Of a DNA stretch of 64,000 bases, positions 41,853 through 50,600 are shown piece by piece. The DNA comes from Cumulibacter sp047975195 (lineage in GTDB: Bacteria > Actinomycetota > Actinomycetes > Mycobacteriales > Antricoccaceae). Below the pieces are notes generated by a model. It saw nothing but the letters and a program-made list of their open reading frames with translations, was not told the origin of the DNA and did no database searches. The position numbers and the translations under genes are program-made. The stretch spans positions 1 to 64,000 of the forward strand of contig JBKEDB010000025.1 in the NCBI GenBank assembly GCA_047975195.1, given 5' to 3'. Position 1 is the stretch's first letter, and each line of letters opens with the position of its first letter.

Positions 41853-42884
41853 TTACCGGGGCTTGGTGATGATGCGCCAACTGAAACCAGACGCGCTCGG
41901 GGTCACTTCGAGCGCGAGCCGATGGTTGTGAGCGGCGAGCATACCTTCGAAAAGTCGCGGCCACACCCGCACGGCGATTTCCTGGTTGGTTACTCCCGCG
42001 CCGAATCGCCAGGTAAGTTGCGTTAACGAGTTCCCGTCACTCGTGTACTCGTCGTCGTGGCCGTCCAGGATCTGTTTGAGAATGGCGATGTAACTCTCGG
42101 CAGTGCCGTCCGGAGTGACGTTGAGGATCGCGCAGATGTCGTCGTAAATCTGCATTCCGACCTGTTTGGCGGACAGTCCCAGCAGCGCGCTGGAGTCTTC
42201 GATCCCCCAGAGGTTGGCGGCCACGCTCAGCGCGGTCTGGGGGTAGGTCATCGCGTACGAGCGGTGTGCCTTCGCGAGGCGCTGCTGCGGCCAGTCAGTT
42301 GTGGGTAGTTTCGGTGCGAGTGCCGGATCGAAATCGGGGGCTTCTTCGGTGCGTGAGAACCGTAATCGCTCGGTGGGCTCGAGCGCTTCGTCGTACTCGT
42401 AGTAATAGCCCTCGAGTGCGTCGTCGCCGTCTGCGGCCTGCTTGGTGCATACGAATCCGAGGCGCGGGTTGCCGAGGGCGAGTCCATTGCGCGCGTGCCA
42501 GCCGCGCAGCATTGCCTCGGAGACCTCGCTGGGTATCGCGCATAACGCGGTGCCTGCCCACGCCCACCGGGGTACGTCGTACCGGATCCATGCCTTGCGG
42601 TCGGACTCCGGCATGAACTTGACCTTCACCCCGCCGATGTGGTTCGACAGGTAGTGGTACGAAGCGGCAGCCACGGCCGGTGGTAGATGGTCGATACCGA
42701 GTTTCGCTAGGCCGGGCACGAATTTCTCGGCGCGTTGCCGGTTGAAAACCTCGTATGTCAGGCGTGTGGCGCGATCACGTCCAGCCCGGGCGAGGGTGCT
42801 GAGGATGATTCCGGTGAAAAACGCGTGGTAGATCTCCGCCGCCGCACGGCGCGAACCATCCGTGGTCGTCTCTGGCATGGTCAT
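41853..42884 (-). CDS. protein of unknown family beside the Baeyer-Villiger island
   Basis: A 343-residue protein that I do not recognise. It has no signal peptide and no clear transmembrane helix, is rich in aromatic residues and looks mainly alpha-helical (YHAFFTGIILSTLARAG, LSVAANLWGIEDSSALLGLS, GMLAAHNHRLALEV). His and Tyr residues (SYHYLSNHIGG, YYYEYDEAL, AHNHRL) could bind metal or haem but no known motif is complete. Codon use resembles the neighbours. It is flanked on both sides by the conserved-apex hairpins and follows the CoA-transferase gene on the same strand, so a role in the same acyl-CoA pathway is possible. Confidence 0.8.
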   Translation of the reverse strand: MTMPETTTDGSRRAAAEIYHAFFTGIILSTLARAGRDRATRLTYEVFNRQRAEKFVPGLAKLGIDHLPPAVAAASYHYLSNHIGGVKVKFMPESDRKAWIRYDVPRWAWAGTALCAIPSEVSEAMLRGWHARNGLALGNPRLGFVCTKQAADGDDALEGYYYEYDEALEPTERLRFSRTEEAPDFDPALAPKLPTTDWPQQRLAKAHRSYAMTYPQTALSVAANLWGIEDSSALLGLSAKQVGMQIYDDICAILNVTPDGTAESYIAILKQILDGHDDEYTSDGNSLTQLTWRFGAGVTNQEIAVRVWPRLFEGMLAAHNHRLALEVTPSASGFSWRIITKPR

Positions 42885-42929
42885 GATGCTCCCGAGGGTC
42901 GAAGTAGCCTGTCGGCGGGACTGCCCCAG

Positions 42930-42967
42930 CGCCCGGTCATGCTCCGACTACGGTTCATGATCGGGCG
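42930..42967. repeat. conserved-apex hairpin, copy 2
   Basis: The second copy pairs CGCCCGG TCATG with CATGA TCGGGCG around the same CCG-ACTA-CGG apex and the same two-base internal-loop position. It lies 33 nt downstream of the CoA-transferase stop (minus strand). The middle stem pairs differ from copy 1 on both sides so that pairing is kept, which shows selection or origin as a structure. Confidence 0.85.
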
Positions 42968-43000
42968 CCGAAACGACTGCGCGATGCTGGACACACGCGA

Positions 43001-44272
43001 TCAGACGACGCTGATCTCGCCGGCGGGACCTGCCTCATCCGGGGAGCGCCATATCCCTACGGTCCCTGCTTCGGCGAGCGCGGCGATCTCGGCATGCGAG
43101 TAGCCCAAGGACTCGAGCACCTGCTCGGTGTGTTCGCCATTGAGCGGCGGCGCCGCGGACGGATCGAACGGCGCACCGGCGAGCATCGGGTTGCGCACCT
43201 GGGGGTGTGGCCCCGTCACTGGGTGCACGACCTCCTTGAGCATCTCCCGGTGCTGCACCTGCGGATCCTCGAATACCTCGGCGAGGTTGTTGATCGGCCC
43301 CCACGGCACACCGGCGGCCTCCAGCCCCTCGGCCCATTCGGCCCGAGTGCGCGTCGACAGGATCTCGGTAACGACCACCCGCAGCTCGTCGCGGTGTGCC
43401 ACGCGACCGGCATTCGCACGGAATCGCTCGTCCTCGGCAACCTCCGGACGACCAGCGACCTGACAGAATTTCGCGAACTGCGAGTCGTTGCCCACGGCGA
43501 GAATCATGTAACTGTCCGATGTCGCGTACACCTCGTACGGCGAAATCGTCGGGTGCGCGTTACCGAACCGCTTCGGCGGTACGCCGCTGATCAGGTAGGT
43601 CTGCGCCATGTTCGCGTTCATCGCGACGGACGCGTCCAGCAACGCGAAATCGATGTATTGCCCTTCGCCGGTGTTGGCGCGCTGGATCACCGCTGCCAGG
43701 ATTGCGGACGTCGAATAGAGGCCGGACGACAGGTCCATCAGCGAGATACCGGCGCGCAGTGGCTCGGCGCCGGGCCGACCGTCGGGTTGCCCGGTGTAGC
43801 TCATGATGCCGCCGGTTCCCTGGAAAACGAAGTCGTATCCCGGCTTGTGCGCCATCGGCCCACTCTGGCCGTACCCGGTGATCGAGCAGTAGATCAACCT
43901 GGGGTTGATCTCCTTGAGTTGCTCGTATCCGAGGCCGTAGCGAGCGAGCGTCCCCGCCTTGTAGTTCTCCACGAGAATGTCGCTCTCGGCAGCGAGCTTC
44001 TTCAGGATCTCGAGTCCGTCAGCATCGGCAAAACTGACCGCGAGCGATCGCTTGCCTCGGTTGGCGGCCATGAAGTACGACGAGAACCCGTGCTCCGGTC
44101 CGGTGCCATCCGGGTACGGCGGGCCCCACGACCGGACATCGTCCCCGCCCTTCGGATTCTCGACCTTGATCACGTCGGCGCCGAGGTCCGCGAGGTTCTG
44201 GGTGCACCACGGACCCGCGAGGATCCGGGACATGTCGAGGACCTTCAGTCCATCAAGGGCCTTCTCGAGCAT
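43001..44272 (-). CDS. CaiB/BaiF-type (class III) CoA-transferase
   Basis: A 423-residue class III CoA-transferase. GLKVLDMSRILAGPWCTQNLADLGADVIKVE is the start of the family in content (VLDMSRILAGPWCTQ here), NRGKRSLAVSF follows, and the catalytic Asp is in GISLMDLSSGLYST. The C-terminal VPWGPINNLAEVFEDPQVQHREM is a family segment. It would move CoA from a donor such as succinyl-CoA to a carboxylate, an alternative to ATP-dependent activation. The ATG at 44272 gives a normal N-terminus though the ribosome site is weak. Confidence 0.93.
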   Translation of the reverse strand: MLEKALDGLKVLDMSRILAGPWCTQNLADLGADVIKVENPKGGDDVRSWGPPYPDGTGPEHGFSSYFMAANRGKRSLAVSFADADGLEILKKLAAESDILVENYKAGTLARYGLGYEQLKEINPRLIYCSITGYGQSGPMAHKPGYDFVFQGTGGIMSYTGQPDGRPGAEPLRAGISLMDLSSGLYSTSAILAAVIQRANTGEGQYIDFALLDASVAMNANMAQTYLISGVPPKRFGNAHPTISPYEVYATSDSYMILAVGNDSQFAKFCQVAGRPEVAEDERFRANAGRVAHRDELRVVVTEILSTRTRAEWAEGLEAAGVPWGPINNLAEVFEDPQVQHREMLKEVVHPVTGPHPQVRNPMLAGAPFDPSAAPPLNGEHTEQVLESLGYSHAEIAALAEAGTVGIWRSPDEAGPAGEISVV

Positions 44273-44361
44273 GCTGTACCGCCGTTCTTTCTGCTAAGGG
44301 GTGAACCTTCGCAGACTATCGGGTAAACCATGCGCGGTTGCCGGGCGCATCGCCACCATTG

Positions 44362-44414
44362 TGACGGTGGTGCCACCCGCGGCCATCCGAGGACGCTGGG
44401 TGACACCACCGTGA
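44362..44414. terminator. long hairpin downstream of the orphan binding protein
   Basis: TGACGGTGGTGCCACCC (44362-44378) faces GGGTGACACCACCGTGA (44398-44414) with two mismatches around a loop that has a further TCC/GGA stem. It lies 43 nt downstream of the binding-protein stop (minus strand) and before the CoA-transferase start, so it most likely ends the binding-protein transcript. Confidence 0.65.
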
Positions 44415-44456
44415 GGCAGCGAGGGACGCGGTCCTCGCAGTACCTTCCGTACTTCA

Positions 44457-45719
44457 CTACTTCTGCGCGGGAGCCTTGTATGCCTCGGCCTCGGGTGAGG
44501 AGAACAGATCCTTTGCGATAGCCAGACCGCCGGGCTTCTCGCCGTCCGCGACGACGATGTAAGCCTCACGGCTGCTCGGCGCTCCGGGGACGGTGAAGTC
44601 CAGGGCACCGGTGAGTCCTTCGGACTCGACGCTGTCGACTTCGTTCTTGGCAGACACAACACCCTCGCGCGTCATGTCGCCGTTATCGCAGGCCTTCTCC
44701 AGCACAGCCTGCCACGCGAGGCCCCAGGTGTAACCGTTGATGATGCCGATGTTGGGTTCGTCGTCAGCTAGTTCCTGGGCAGCCTCGAGGACCTCGTCCG
44801 CCTTGTCGTTGCCCGCGCTGAACGGCACAACCGAGGATGACATGTAGAAGTGCTCCAGTGCCTTCGCGACCCCCTCGTCTTCCAGCAGATTCGGGGCGTA
44901 CGAGGGGTTGTTGCCGATGATCGGGACTTCGAGGCCCTGCTGCACGTTCTGGACGGCAGCGGAGCCGAGCGCGGCCGGCGGCGTGGTGATCGCAATCGCG
45001 GTGACGCCGGCGCTCTTGAGTTTGGTGATAGTCGCAGTGAGGTCGGTATCGGAGGCCGAGATCGGGGCTTCGACGACAGTGATGTCGTGGTCCTTGGCGT
45101 AGGCCTTCGAACCCATTAGCCCGTTCTGGCCATACTCGGAGTCGACGTAGATATGCCCGATCTTGTCGCCGTCGGCGATCAAACCTTCTTCTTGTAGATA
45201 AGCCAAGCCGTTGATCGTCTCGACGTCGTAGGTCTGCCCGACCATCATCACCGCGTCGGTTTCCAGGTTGACTGAGGCCCAGGACGCCGGGACGGTCAGC
45301 ATTTTCTCGTTCTCGACCTTCTGCTTGAGCGCGGCGAGAATGTGTGAACCACCGAGGTTGATCTGCCCGAGGGCGTCGTCCTTGTGCTGCTCGTAGAGGG
45401 GGACCGCGTTCTCTACCTTGTAGTTGGTGTCTTGAATCTCGAGTTTGATATCGCGCCCGCAGATACCGCCGGCGTCGTTGACCTCGTCTGCCCACACCTT
45501 GGTGCCGTTCGTGAACGCCAGCGAAATGACCTTGAATACGCCGGACAGATCTGAGAGTTCGAGCAACGTGATCTCGTCGTCGGTGACGCCGAAGTCGGTC
45601 TTCAGGTCGCCGTCGGAACCGCCGCCGGAGTCATCGCTAGCCTTCGTGCTGCAACCGGATAGCAGCAGGGCGGCCGCAACGGTTCCCGCGGTCATGACCT
45701 TCATCGGGGTGCGCTTCAT
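44457..45719 (-). CDS. branched-chain-amino-acid-type ABC solute-binding lipoprotein (orphan)
   Basis: A 420-residue periplasmic-binding-protein-like fold I lipoprotein. MKRTPMKVMTAGTVAAALLLSGC in short has the lipobox LSGC followed by a Ser/Gly/Asp-rich linker. Fold features are LSDLSGVFKVIS, DEVNDAGGICGRDIKLEIQDTNY (start: GGICGRDIKLEIQD) and IGHIYVDSEYGQNG. No permease or ATPase gene lies beside it. ABC importers of this class take up aromatic acids, amides or amino acids, and the neighbouring CoA-transferase suggests an organic acid. The start at 45719 gives the best signal peptide; the ATG at 45758 cannot be excluded. Confidence 0.88.
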   Translation of the reverse strand: MKRTPMKVMTAGTVAAALLLSGCSTKASDDSGGGSDGDLKTDFGVTDDEITLLELSDLSGVFKVISLAFTNGTKVWADEVNDAGGICGRDIKLEIQDTNYKVENAVPLYEQHKDDALGQINLGGSHILAALKQKVENEKMLTVPASWASVNLETDAVMMVGQTYDVETINGLAYLQEEGLIADGDKIGHIYVDSEYGQNGLMGSKAYAKDHDITVVEAPISASDTDLTATITKLKSAGVTAIAITTPPAALGSAAVQNVQQGLEVPIIGNNPSYAPNLLEDEGVAKALEHFYMSSSVVPFSAGNDKADEVLEAAQELADDEPNIGIINGYTWGLAWQAVLEKACDNGDMTREGVVSAKNEVDSVESEGLTGALDFTVPGAPSSREAYIVVADGEKPGGLAIAKDLFSSPEAEAYKAPAQK

Positions 45720-45944
45720 GGAGGCTCGATTCTGTAGAGAAATGATGACCTGGCTCATGAACCCTAAGCCGCGCTGCCCGTTGGACTGAATGCTCTATAG
45801 GTTACGAATCGGTTTCGGTTATACGTTGGTGTCAAGTCTTGGTGTAGTGGAACGGGGCCACATCGATCCCGGAACACCATCGAGCCCGACGGGCGGTGCA
45901 CACTGAGCCTGACGGCCAGTGATCGACGAGGCGGAGGTACACAG

Positions 45945-46598
45945 ATGGACCTGTTCGAAGCGATGCGTACTAACGGAACCTGCCGGGACTTTCGCCCGGA
46001 TCCGGTTCCCGAGGACGTCCTTTATCGCGCGTTTGAGGCAGCTAGGTTCGGGCCGCAGGGCGGTAACCGTCAACCGTTGAGTTGGGTCGTCGTTCGAGAT
46101 CAGGAACTCAAGGAGTCGCTGCGCGAGTTGTACCTCGGGCCCTGGCGCGCGTACATCCGAGACCGGGTCGGCGTCGATATTGATGATCCAGATGCCCCCG
46201 CGTTCGTCCGAAATGCGACCCGAATGGCGTATGCCATGGCCGATATCCCGGCGATCGCGGTGCTGTGCGCTGATCTGAGTCGGGTCGAGGTAGTCGACCG
46301 CGACCTCGACCGCACCAGTGTGGTGGGCGGCGCGAGTATCTACCCGACGATGCAGAATCTCGCGCTTGCGCTTCGCGCTCAGGGGGTCGCGACGGCGGTG
46401 ACGACCCTGCTCGTGGGCGTCGAAGATCAAGTCAAGGACGTGCTGCGGATTCCTGAACACCTCGCCACCGTCGCGCATGTCATGGTCGGATATCCCCTCA
46501 AGGCGTTCCCGACCACGCTGCGGCGGCGCCCCGTGGAGGAGTTTGTGTTCGCCGATCGCCACGGTGAGCGGATGTTCGCGCCCGCCGAGGTCGACTAA
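45945..46598 (+). CDS. nitroreductase-family FMN protein 1
   Basis: A 217-residue flavoprotein of the nitroreductase fold. FEAMRTNGTCRDFRPDPVP at the N-terminus gives the FMN phosphate-binding region (although the usual R-S-x-R is T-C-R), AARFGPQGGNRQPLSWVVV the second FMN segment, and the C-terminal part has ASIYPTMQNLALALRAQGVAT and VGYP. A GGAGG ribosome site lies 8 nt before the ATG. It is convergent with an MFS gene, overlapping by 4 bp. The reduced substrate is unknown. Confidence 0.88.
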   Translation: MDLFEAMRTNGTCRDFRPDPVPEDVLYRAFEAARFGPQGGNRQPLSWVVVRDQELKESLRELYLGPWRAYIRDRVGVDIDDPDAPAFVRNATRMAYAMADIPAIAVLCADLSRVEVVDRDLDRTSVVGGASIYPTMQNLALALRAQGVATAVTTLLVGVEDQVKDVLRIPEHLATVAHVMVGYPLKAFPTTLRRRPVEEFVFADRHGERMFAPAEVD

Positions 46599-47902
46599 CT
46601 GGCTGGCGACTTCTGCTTACGCACCTTGATCGGGTCGTCATCATGATCGTTGACTGGTCCGGCCATATGCATCACGGCGGCGCCCGCGATCGAGATGCAT
46701 CCCGCGACCAGGTACGAGATCTGGTAGGTGCCGGAGAGGTCGTACAGCCACCCCAGCAGTAGGGGGCCGCCGGCGGTACCCAACACCACGATGAGCTGGC
46801 TGCGGGAGAACAGGCGCGCATAATCCAGTACGCCGAAGCGGTGGCTGATGATCAGCGACTGCAACATCAAGATGTTTCCGACCGTGGCGCCGAACACCAA
46901 CAACAGAAGGAAAAACAGCACAGCGTTGTGCGTGAACGACACCGCTACCAGGGATAGTCCTTGGAAGACGCCGAGGATCACGGTAAACCGGCCCATCGGC
47001 ATCAGGTGAATAATCCGCCCGCCCACCAGCCGTGCGACAACGGACATGCCAGCGACGACGAACGTGGCGAAGGCGGCGGCCGTTGCGCCCGTCCGTTCCT
47101 CTGCCAGTTTGACCAACTGCTGAATTCCGCCGACCTGCGCTGCCATCAGCATCACGTACGCGATCGTCATCAGCCAGAAAAATCGAGAGCGAATCGCATC
47201 GGCGTACTTCGCGCCGGTCGGTGCCGGAGGGTTGCTGCCCTGCACGATCCGCTTTCCGTCGGGCAGCCAGCCGAGTTTTATCGGGTCCGGTTTGATCAAC
47301 AGCATGATGAAGGGGACAGTGCCGAGGAGCCACACGACAGCCAGGATCGGCGTCGCGGTCGACAAGCCCCAATGGTCGGTCATCCACTTCGCGATGGGCG
47401 TGATGACCATGCCGCCGACCGACAATCCGGTGGAGGCGATCGAAATCGCCACCGAGCGTCGCTGGATGAACCATCTCGTCACGATCGTCGTGACGGGCAC
47501 GAGCCCGGCACCGCCGAATCCGCAAGCGAACAGCACGTACACCAAGTACATCTGAGCGGGAGAGGACGCCTGTCCGAGCAGCGCGAGCGCGACGGCGCCG
47601 AGCGTTGCCCCGCCAGTCATCACCACGCGAGCGTCGAATCGGGTGATCAGGCGTGCGACGAGCAGGCCGACCACACCGCCGACGACGAAGAACACTGTCG
47701 TCGCGAACGAAATGGACGACAGCGACCAACTCTTTTCGTTGCTGAACGCGTTGAGGTAAACGGCGATGCCGTAGAACGCTAGTCCGGCCGTCGTCATCAG
47801 CGACAGGAAGCATCCCGCCACCACTCGCATGCCCGGGAACGTCGCGCCCTTGGCCGGACCCTCAATGCTGTCCTCGCTCAGCGACTCCTGCCGGCGTGCC
47901 AC
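46595..47902 (-). CDS. MFS transporter (monocarboxylate/OFA-like)
   Basis: A 435-residue membrane protein with about 12 helices. The N-terminal FYGIAVYLNAFSNEKSWSLSSIS and the helix 4-5 region VTTIVTRWFIQRRSVAISIAS are typical of the oxalate/formate-like and monocarboxylate branch of MFS. It starts at GTG 47902 after GAGGGGG and lies 45 nt after the acyl-CoA ligase gene, so it could import the acid that the ligase activates. The operon context supports this but the substrate is unknown. Confidence 0.87.
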   Translation of the reverse strand: MARRQESLSEDSIEGPAKGATFPGMRVVAGCFLSLMTTAGLAFYGIAVYLNAFSNEKSWSLSSISFATTVFFVVGGVVGLLVARLITRFDARVVMTGGATLGAVALALLGQASSPAQMYLVYVLFACGFGGAGLVPVTTIVTRWFIQRRSVAISIASTGLSVGGMVITPIAKWMTDHWGLSTATPILAVVWLLGTVPFIMLLIKPDPIKLGWLPDGKRIVQGSNPPAPTGAKYADAIRSRFFWLMTIAYVMLMAAQVGGIQQLVKLAEERTGATAAAFATFVVAGMSVVARLVGGRIIHLMPMGRFTVILGVFQGLSLVAVSFTHNAVLFFLLLLVFGATVGNILMLQSLIISHRFGVLDYARLFSRSQLIVVLGTAGGPLLLGWLYDLSGTYQISYLVAGCISIAGAAVMHMAGPVNDHDDDPIKVRKQKSPAS

Positions 47903-47947
47903 GCGAAACCCCCTCGGAACACCGACTCGCGCAGAGTCAGCCTGGCA

Positions 47948-49495
47948 TCAGCCATTCTCGCGCTCACGTAGGACCTTCTTATCGATCTTGCCGACGGCGG
48001 TCTGCGGTAACTCGTCGACGATGTGCACCACCTTCGGCGACTGCACCGGGCCCTTGAGGTCGCGTACCTGAGCGATCAGTTCCTCGGCTGTGGCCGAGGA
48101 GCCCGGCTTCAGCACGACGGCCGCCGTTACCTGCTCGCCCCACCGATCGTCGGGGACGCCGTACACCGCGGCGGTAGCGACCGCGGGGTGCGCAGTCAGC
48201 GCATCTTCAACCTCACGCGGAAACACGTTGAATCCGCCGGAGATGATCATGTCTTTCTTGCGATCGACGATGTAGAGGTAACCCTCGGCGTCCTGCCGGC
48301 CGACGTCGCCGGTGTGTAGCCAACCGTCCACGATTGTTTCGGCGGTGGTGTCCGGGCGCTTCCAGTAGGAGTCCATAGCGCTGGCGCCGCGCACGCACAG
48401 TTCGCCGATCTCGCCGATGGCGACCTCGTTGTTGCGGTCGTCGCGGATCGACACATCGACCCCGACTACCGGCCGTCCACAGGACAGCAACAGTTCCGGT
48501 CGCGAAAGGTCGTGGTCATCCTTGGTGAGCATCGAAACGGGGTAAAGCTCGGTCTGCCCGTACAGTTGCGCGAACACCGGGCCGATCTTCTCGATGCCCT
48601 CACGCAACCGGCTGACGGACATCGGGGACGCACCGTACAGCAACAACTCCAGCGACGACAGGTCGCGCGTGGTGATATCCGGGTGATCGAGCATCGCGTA
48701 GATCATGGTCGGCACGAACAGTGCAAAGTTGATCCGCTCGCGCTCGATCGTCTCCAGCACCTTCGCCGGATCAAACCCGGTGAGCATGTGCACCGTGCCG
48801 CCCTTGATCAGCGTCGGCAGGATGTTGGTGCCCGCGACGTGACTCATCGGTGCGACCAACAGGTAGTTGGCGCCGCGCGGGATGTTGAAGTCGGAGATGA
48901 TGTCGATCGCGCCACGAATTTGATTCGCCTGGCGCCGTTGTGCGCCCTTCGGTCGGCCCGTCGTGCCGCCGGTGTAGTTCACAATCGCGAGATCGTCGGC
49001 CTGCCCGGTCATCTGCATCGGTTGGGCGCTCACGCGCGCGGCTGCGCTCGCGAGGTCGTCGGCCACCTCGGAAGGGCCCATGGTGAACACGACGAGGCCG
49101 CGCGCTTTGGCTTCGGCAGCCAACGCGGTGGTGCGATCTGCGAAGTGCGTCTCATCGAGTACGAGCGCACTGACGCCGGAGTCCTCGATCTGGAACAACT
49201 GATCGGCCAGTCCACCCATCGGGTGCAGCCACGTGGTGTACATGCCCGACGACTGCACTGCTTGACCCAGCGCCCACACCTCGATCCGATTGCCGCCGAG
49301 TGCCGCGACGCCCTGGCCGCGTTGCAATCCCGCGTCGGCCAGAACCTTCTGGAACTGCCCGATCATCGCCTCGGTCTGCGCGTAGGTCGCGCTGCCGCCG
49401 TCCCAGGAGAACGCGACGCGATCTGGGTGCGCCGAAAGTGTGCGGCGGGTCAACCTCGCCATCGTAGGTCCACCCTGATGGTCGTTCAGCTGCAT
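47948..49495 (-). CDS. AMP-forming acyl-CoA ligase of the nitronate monooxygenase operon
   Basis: A 515-residue ANL ligase. The ATP loop is NYTGGTTGRPKGAQR (Gly in place of Ser after T), motif A5 is QLYGQTELYPVS, WLHTGDVGRQDAEGY and IVDRKKDMIISGGFNVFP form the hinge, and the C-terminal lysine is in LPQTAVGKIDKKVL. I chose the ATG at 49495 (AGGAGG just upstream) because the 81 upstream codons are not ligase-like. It sits between nitronate monooxygenase and MFS genes with gaps of 28 and 45 nt, one operon that would import, activate and oxidise an acid. Confidence 0.92.
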   Translation of the reverse strand: MQLNDHQGGPTMARLTRRTLSAHPDRVAFSWDGGSATYAQTEAMIGQFQKVLADAGLQRGQGVAALGGNRIEVWALGQAVQSSGMYTTWLHPMGGLADQLFQIEDSGVSALVLDETHFADRTTALAAEAKARGLVVFTMGPSEVADDLASAAARVSAQPMQMTGQADDLAIVNYTGGTTGRPKGAQRRQANQIRGAIDIISDFNIPRGANYLLVAPMSHVAGTNILPTLIKGGTVHMLTGFDPAKVLETIERERINFALFVPTMIYAMLDHPDITTRDLSSLELLLYGASPMSVSRLREGIEKIGPVFAQLYGQTELYPVSMLTKDDHDLSRPELLLSCGRPVVGVDVSIRDDRNNEVAIGEIGELCVRGASAMDSYWKRPDTTAETIVDGWLHTGDVGRQDAEGYLYIVDRKKDMIISGGFNVFPREVEDALTAHPAVATAAVYGVPDDRWGEQVTAAVVLKPGSSATAEELIAQVRDLKGPVQSPKVVHIVDELPQTAVGKIDKKVLRERENG

Positions 49496-49523
49496 TGCTC
49501 CTCCTGCGGGAAAGTCGTGGCAT

Positions 49524-50483
49524 TTAGCGCGGGTCTGCGGTGAGGGTATGGACGTGGCGCCGGGCGGCGACGTACTGCCGTTCCAACTCGTCGACGATCT
49601 CGCCGACCGAACTGAGTTCGCCAACCCCGGAGACCGTGTGGCCGGCGCTCCAGATGTCCTGCCAGCGACGTGGGCCGTCCGAGGTCTGCCCAAACAGGCG
49701 ACCGGCGAGGTCTGGGGTGATGTGCTCATCGAGCTCATCGGGGTTGATGCCGGCCGCGGCGATCGAGGGACGCAGCATGTTTGTCTGCAGACCGGTGAAC
49801 GCGCGAGTCAGCATCACGTCGTCCATCGAACTGGACACCAGCATCTGCTTGTATGTCGGCGCCGCCGCGCTCTCGTGGGTCGCGATGAGTTTTGTGCCGA
49901 GGTAACCGGCGTCGTAACCCGCGGCGCGTGCCGCGAGCAGCGAGGCCCCGTCGGACATGCCGCCGGCGACGATTAACACGCCGTCGAAGAATTCGCGGAC
50001 CGCTGAGGCGAAGGCGAATGGGTTGAGCCATCCGGTCTGCCCGCCGGCGCCGGCGGTGAGCAAGATCAGCCCGTCCACGCCGACCTTGGCCGCGCGTCTC
50101 GCGTGTGCGACGCTGCCGACGTCTGCCAGCACGTAAGCACCGGCGTCGTGTAGCGGGTCGACGACGGGTGCAGGCGAACCGACGCTGGTAATCACCAGTT
50201 TCGTCTCGTGCGCGCAGATGGCCGCGAGGTGTTCGGTCAGCGTCGGCGCCTTGATGATCAAGTTGGGGCAGTACGGCGCGGCACCATCGGCCTGCACGTC
50301 GTCGAGGGTGCCTAACCACTCATCGAGGCGTTCGGTGGTGCGAGCATTCACGGTCGGGAACGAGCCGACGATCCCAGCGCGGCAGGCCGACAGCGCTAGA
50401 TCTAGTTCCGAAACCCGCAACATCGGCGCCGCGATCGCGGGGATCCGTAGCGTCTCGAGTAGCGAGCGTAGTGACTCGGCCAT
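49524..50483 (-). CDS. nitronate monooxygenase / 2-nitropropane dioxygenase-like FMN protein 1
   Basis: A 319-residue TIM-barrel flavoprotein. IPAIAAPMLRVSELDLALSAC at the N-terminus and the C-terminal-half motifs IVAGGMSDGASLLAARAAGYDAGYLGTK bind FMN. The His of classical nitronate monooxygenases (HxGGH) is not evident, so a dehydrogenase-like role in fatty-acid or polyketide metabolism is equally possible. GGAGG precedes the ATG at 50483 and a palindrome lies upstream. It is the first gene of the operon with the acyl-CoA ligase and an MFS transporter. Confidence 0.87.
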   Translation of the reverse strand: MAESLRSLLETLRIPAIAAPMLRVSELDLALSACRAGIVGSFPTVNARTTERLDEWLGTLDDVQADGAAPYCPNLIIKAPTLTEHLAAICAHETKLVITSVGSPAPVVDPLHDAGAYVLADVGSVAHARRAAKVGVDGLILLTAGAGGQTGWLNPFAFASAVREFFDGVLIVAGGMSDGASLLAARAAGYDAGYLGTKLIATHESAAAPTYKQMLVSSSMDDVMLTRAFTGLQTNMLRPSIAAAGINPDELDEHITPDLAGRLFGQTSDGPRRWQDIWSAGHTVSGVGELSSVGEIVDELERQYVAARRHVHTLTADPR

Positions 50484-50496
50484 TCAGCCTCCTATG

Positions 50497-50509
50497 TTGT
50501 GGCCCACAA
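50497..50509. promoter_or_regulatory. 13-bp palindrome upstream of the nitronate monooxygenase operon
   Basis: TTGTGGCCCACAA is a perfect inverted repeat of 6-bp arms around C, 14 nt upstream of the start codon and next to a minus-strand CATATT that could be the -10 box. Position and symmetry suggest an operator for an unlinked regulator. Confidence 0.5.
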
Positions 50510-50600
50510 TATGACACCCGAATCAGGTACGCGGGGGCGGGGCGTCGCGTGGCACCTACCGAAAACAAATAGGTAATGTACGTGTGCGCGCAAAACGCTA

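Noticed and set aside
41853..42884. Assignment of the unknown protein to the MpaB/DUF2236 oxygenase family
   Set aside because: The His clusters do not match the family pattern closely enough for me to claim it.
43094..44326. 410-codon plus-strand open frame opposite the CoA-transferase gene
   Set aside because: It is antisense to a clear family member, has no ribosome site or recognisable domain, and long antisense frames are expected in high-GC DNA.
46641..47813. 390-codon minus-strand frame inside the MFS gene in another frame
   Set aside because: Arg/Asp-rich low-complexity translation; the true frame has transmembrane helices and MFS motifs.
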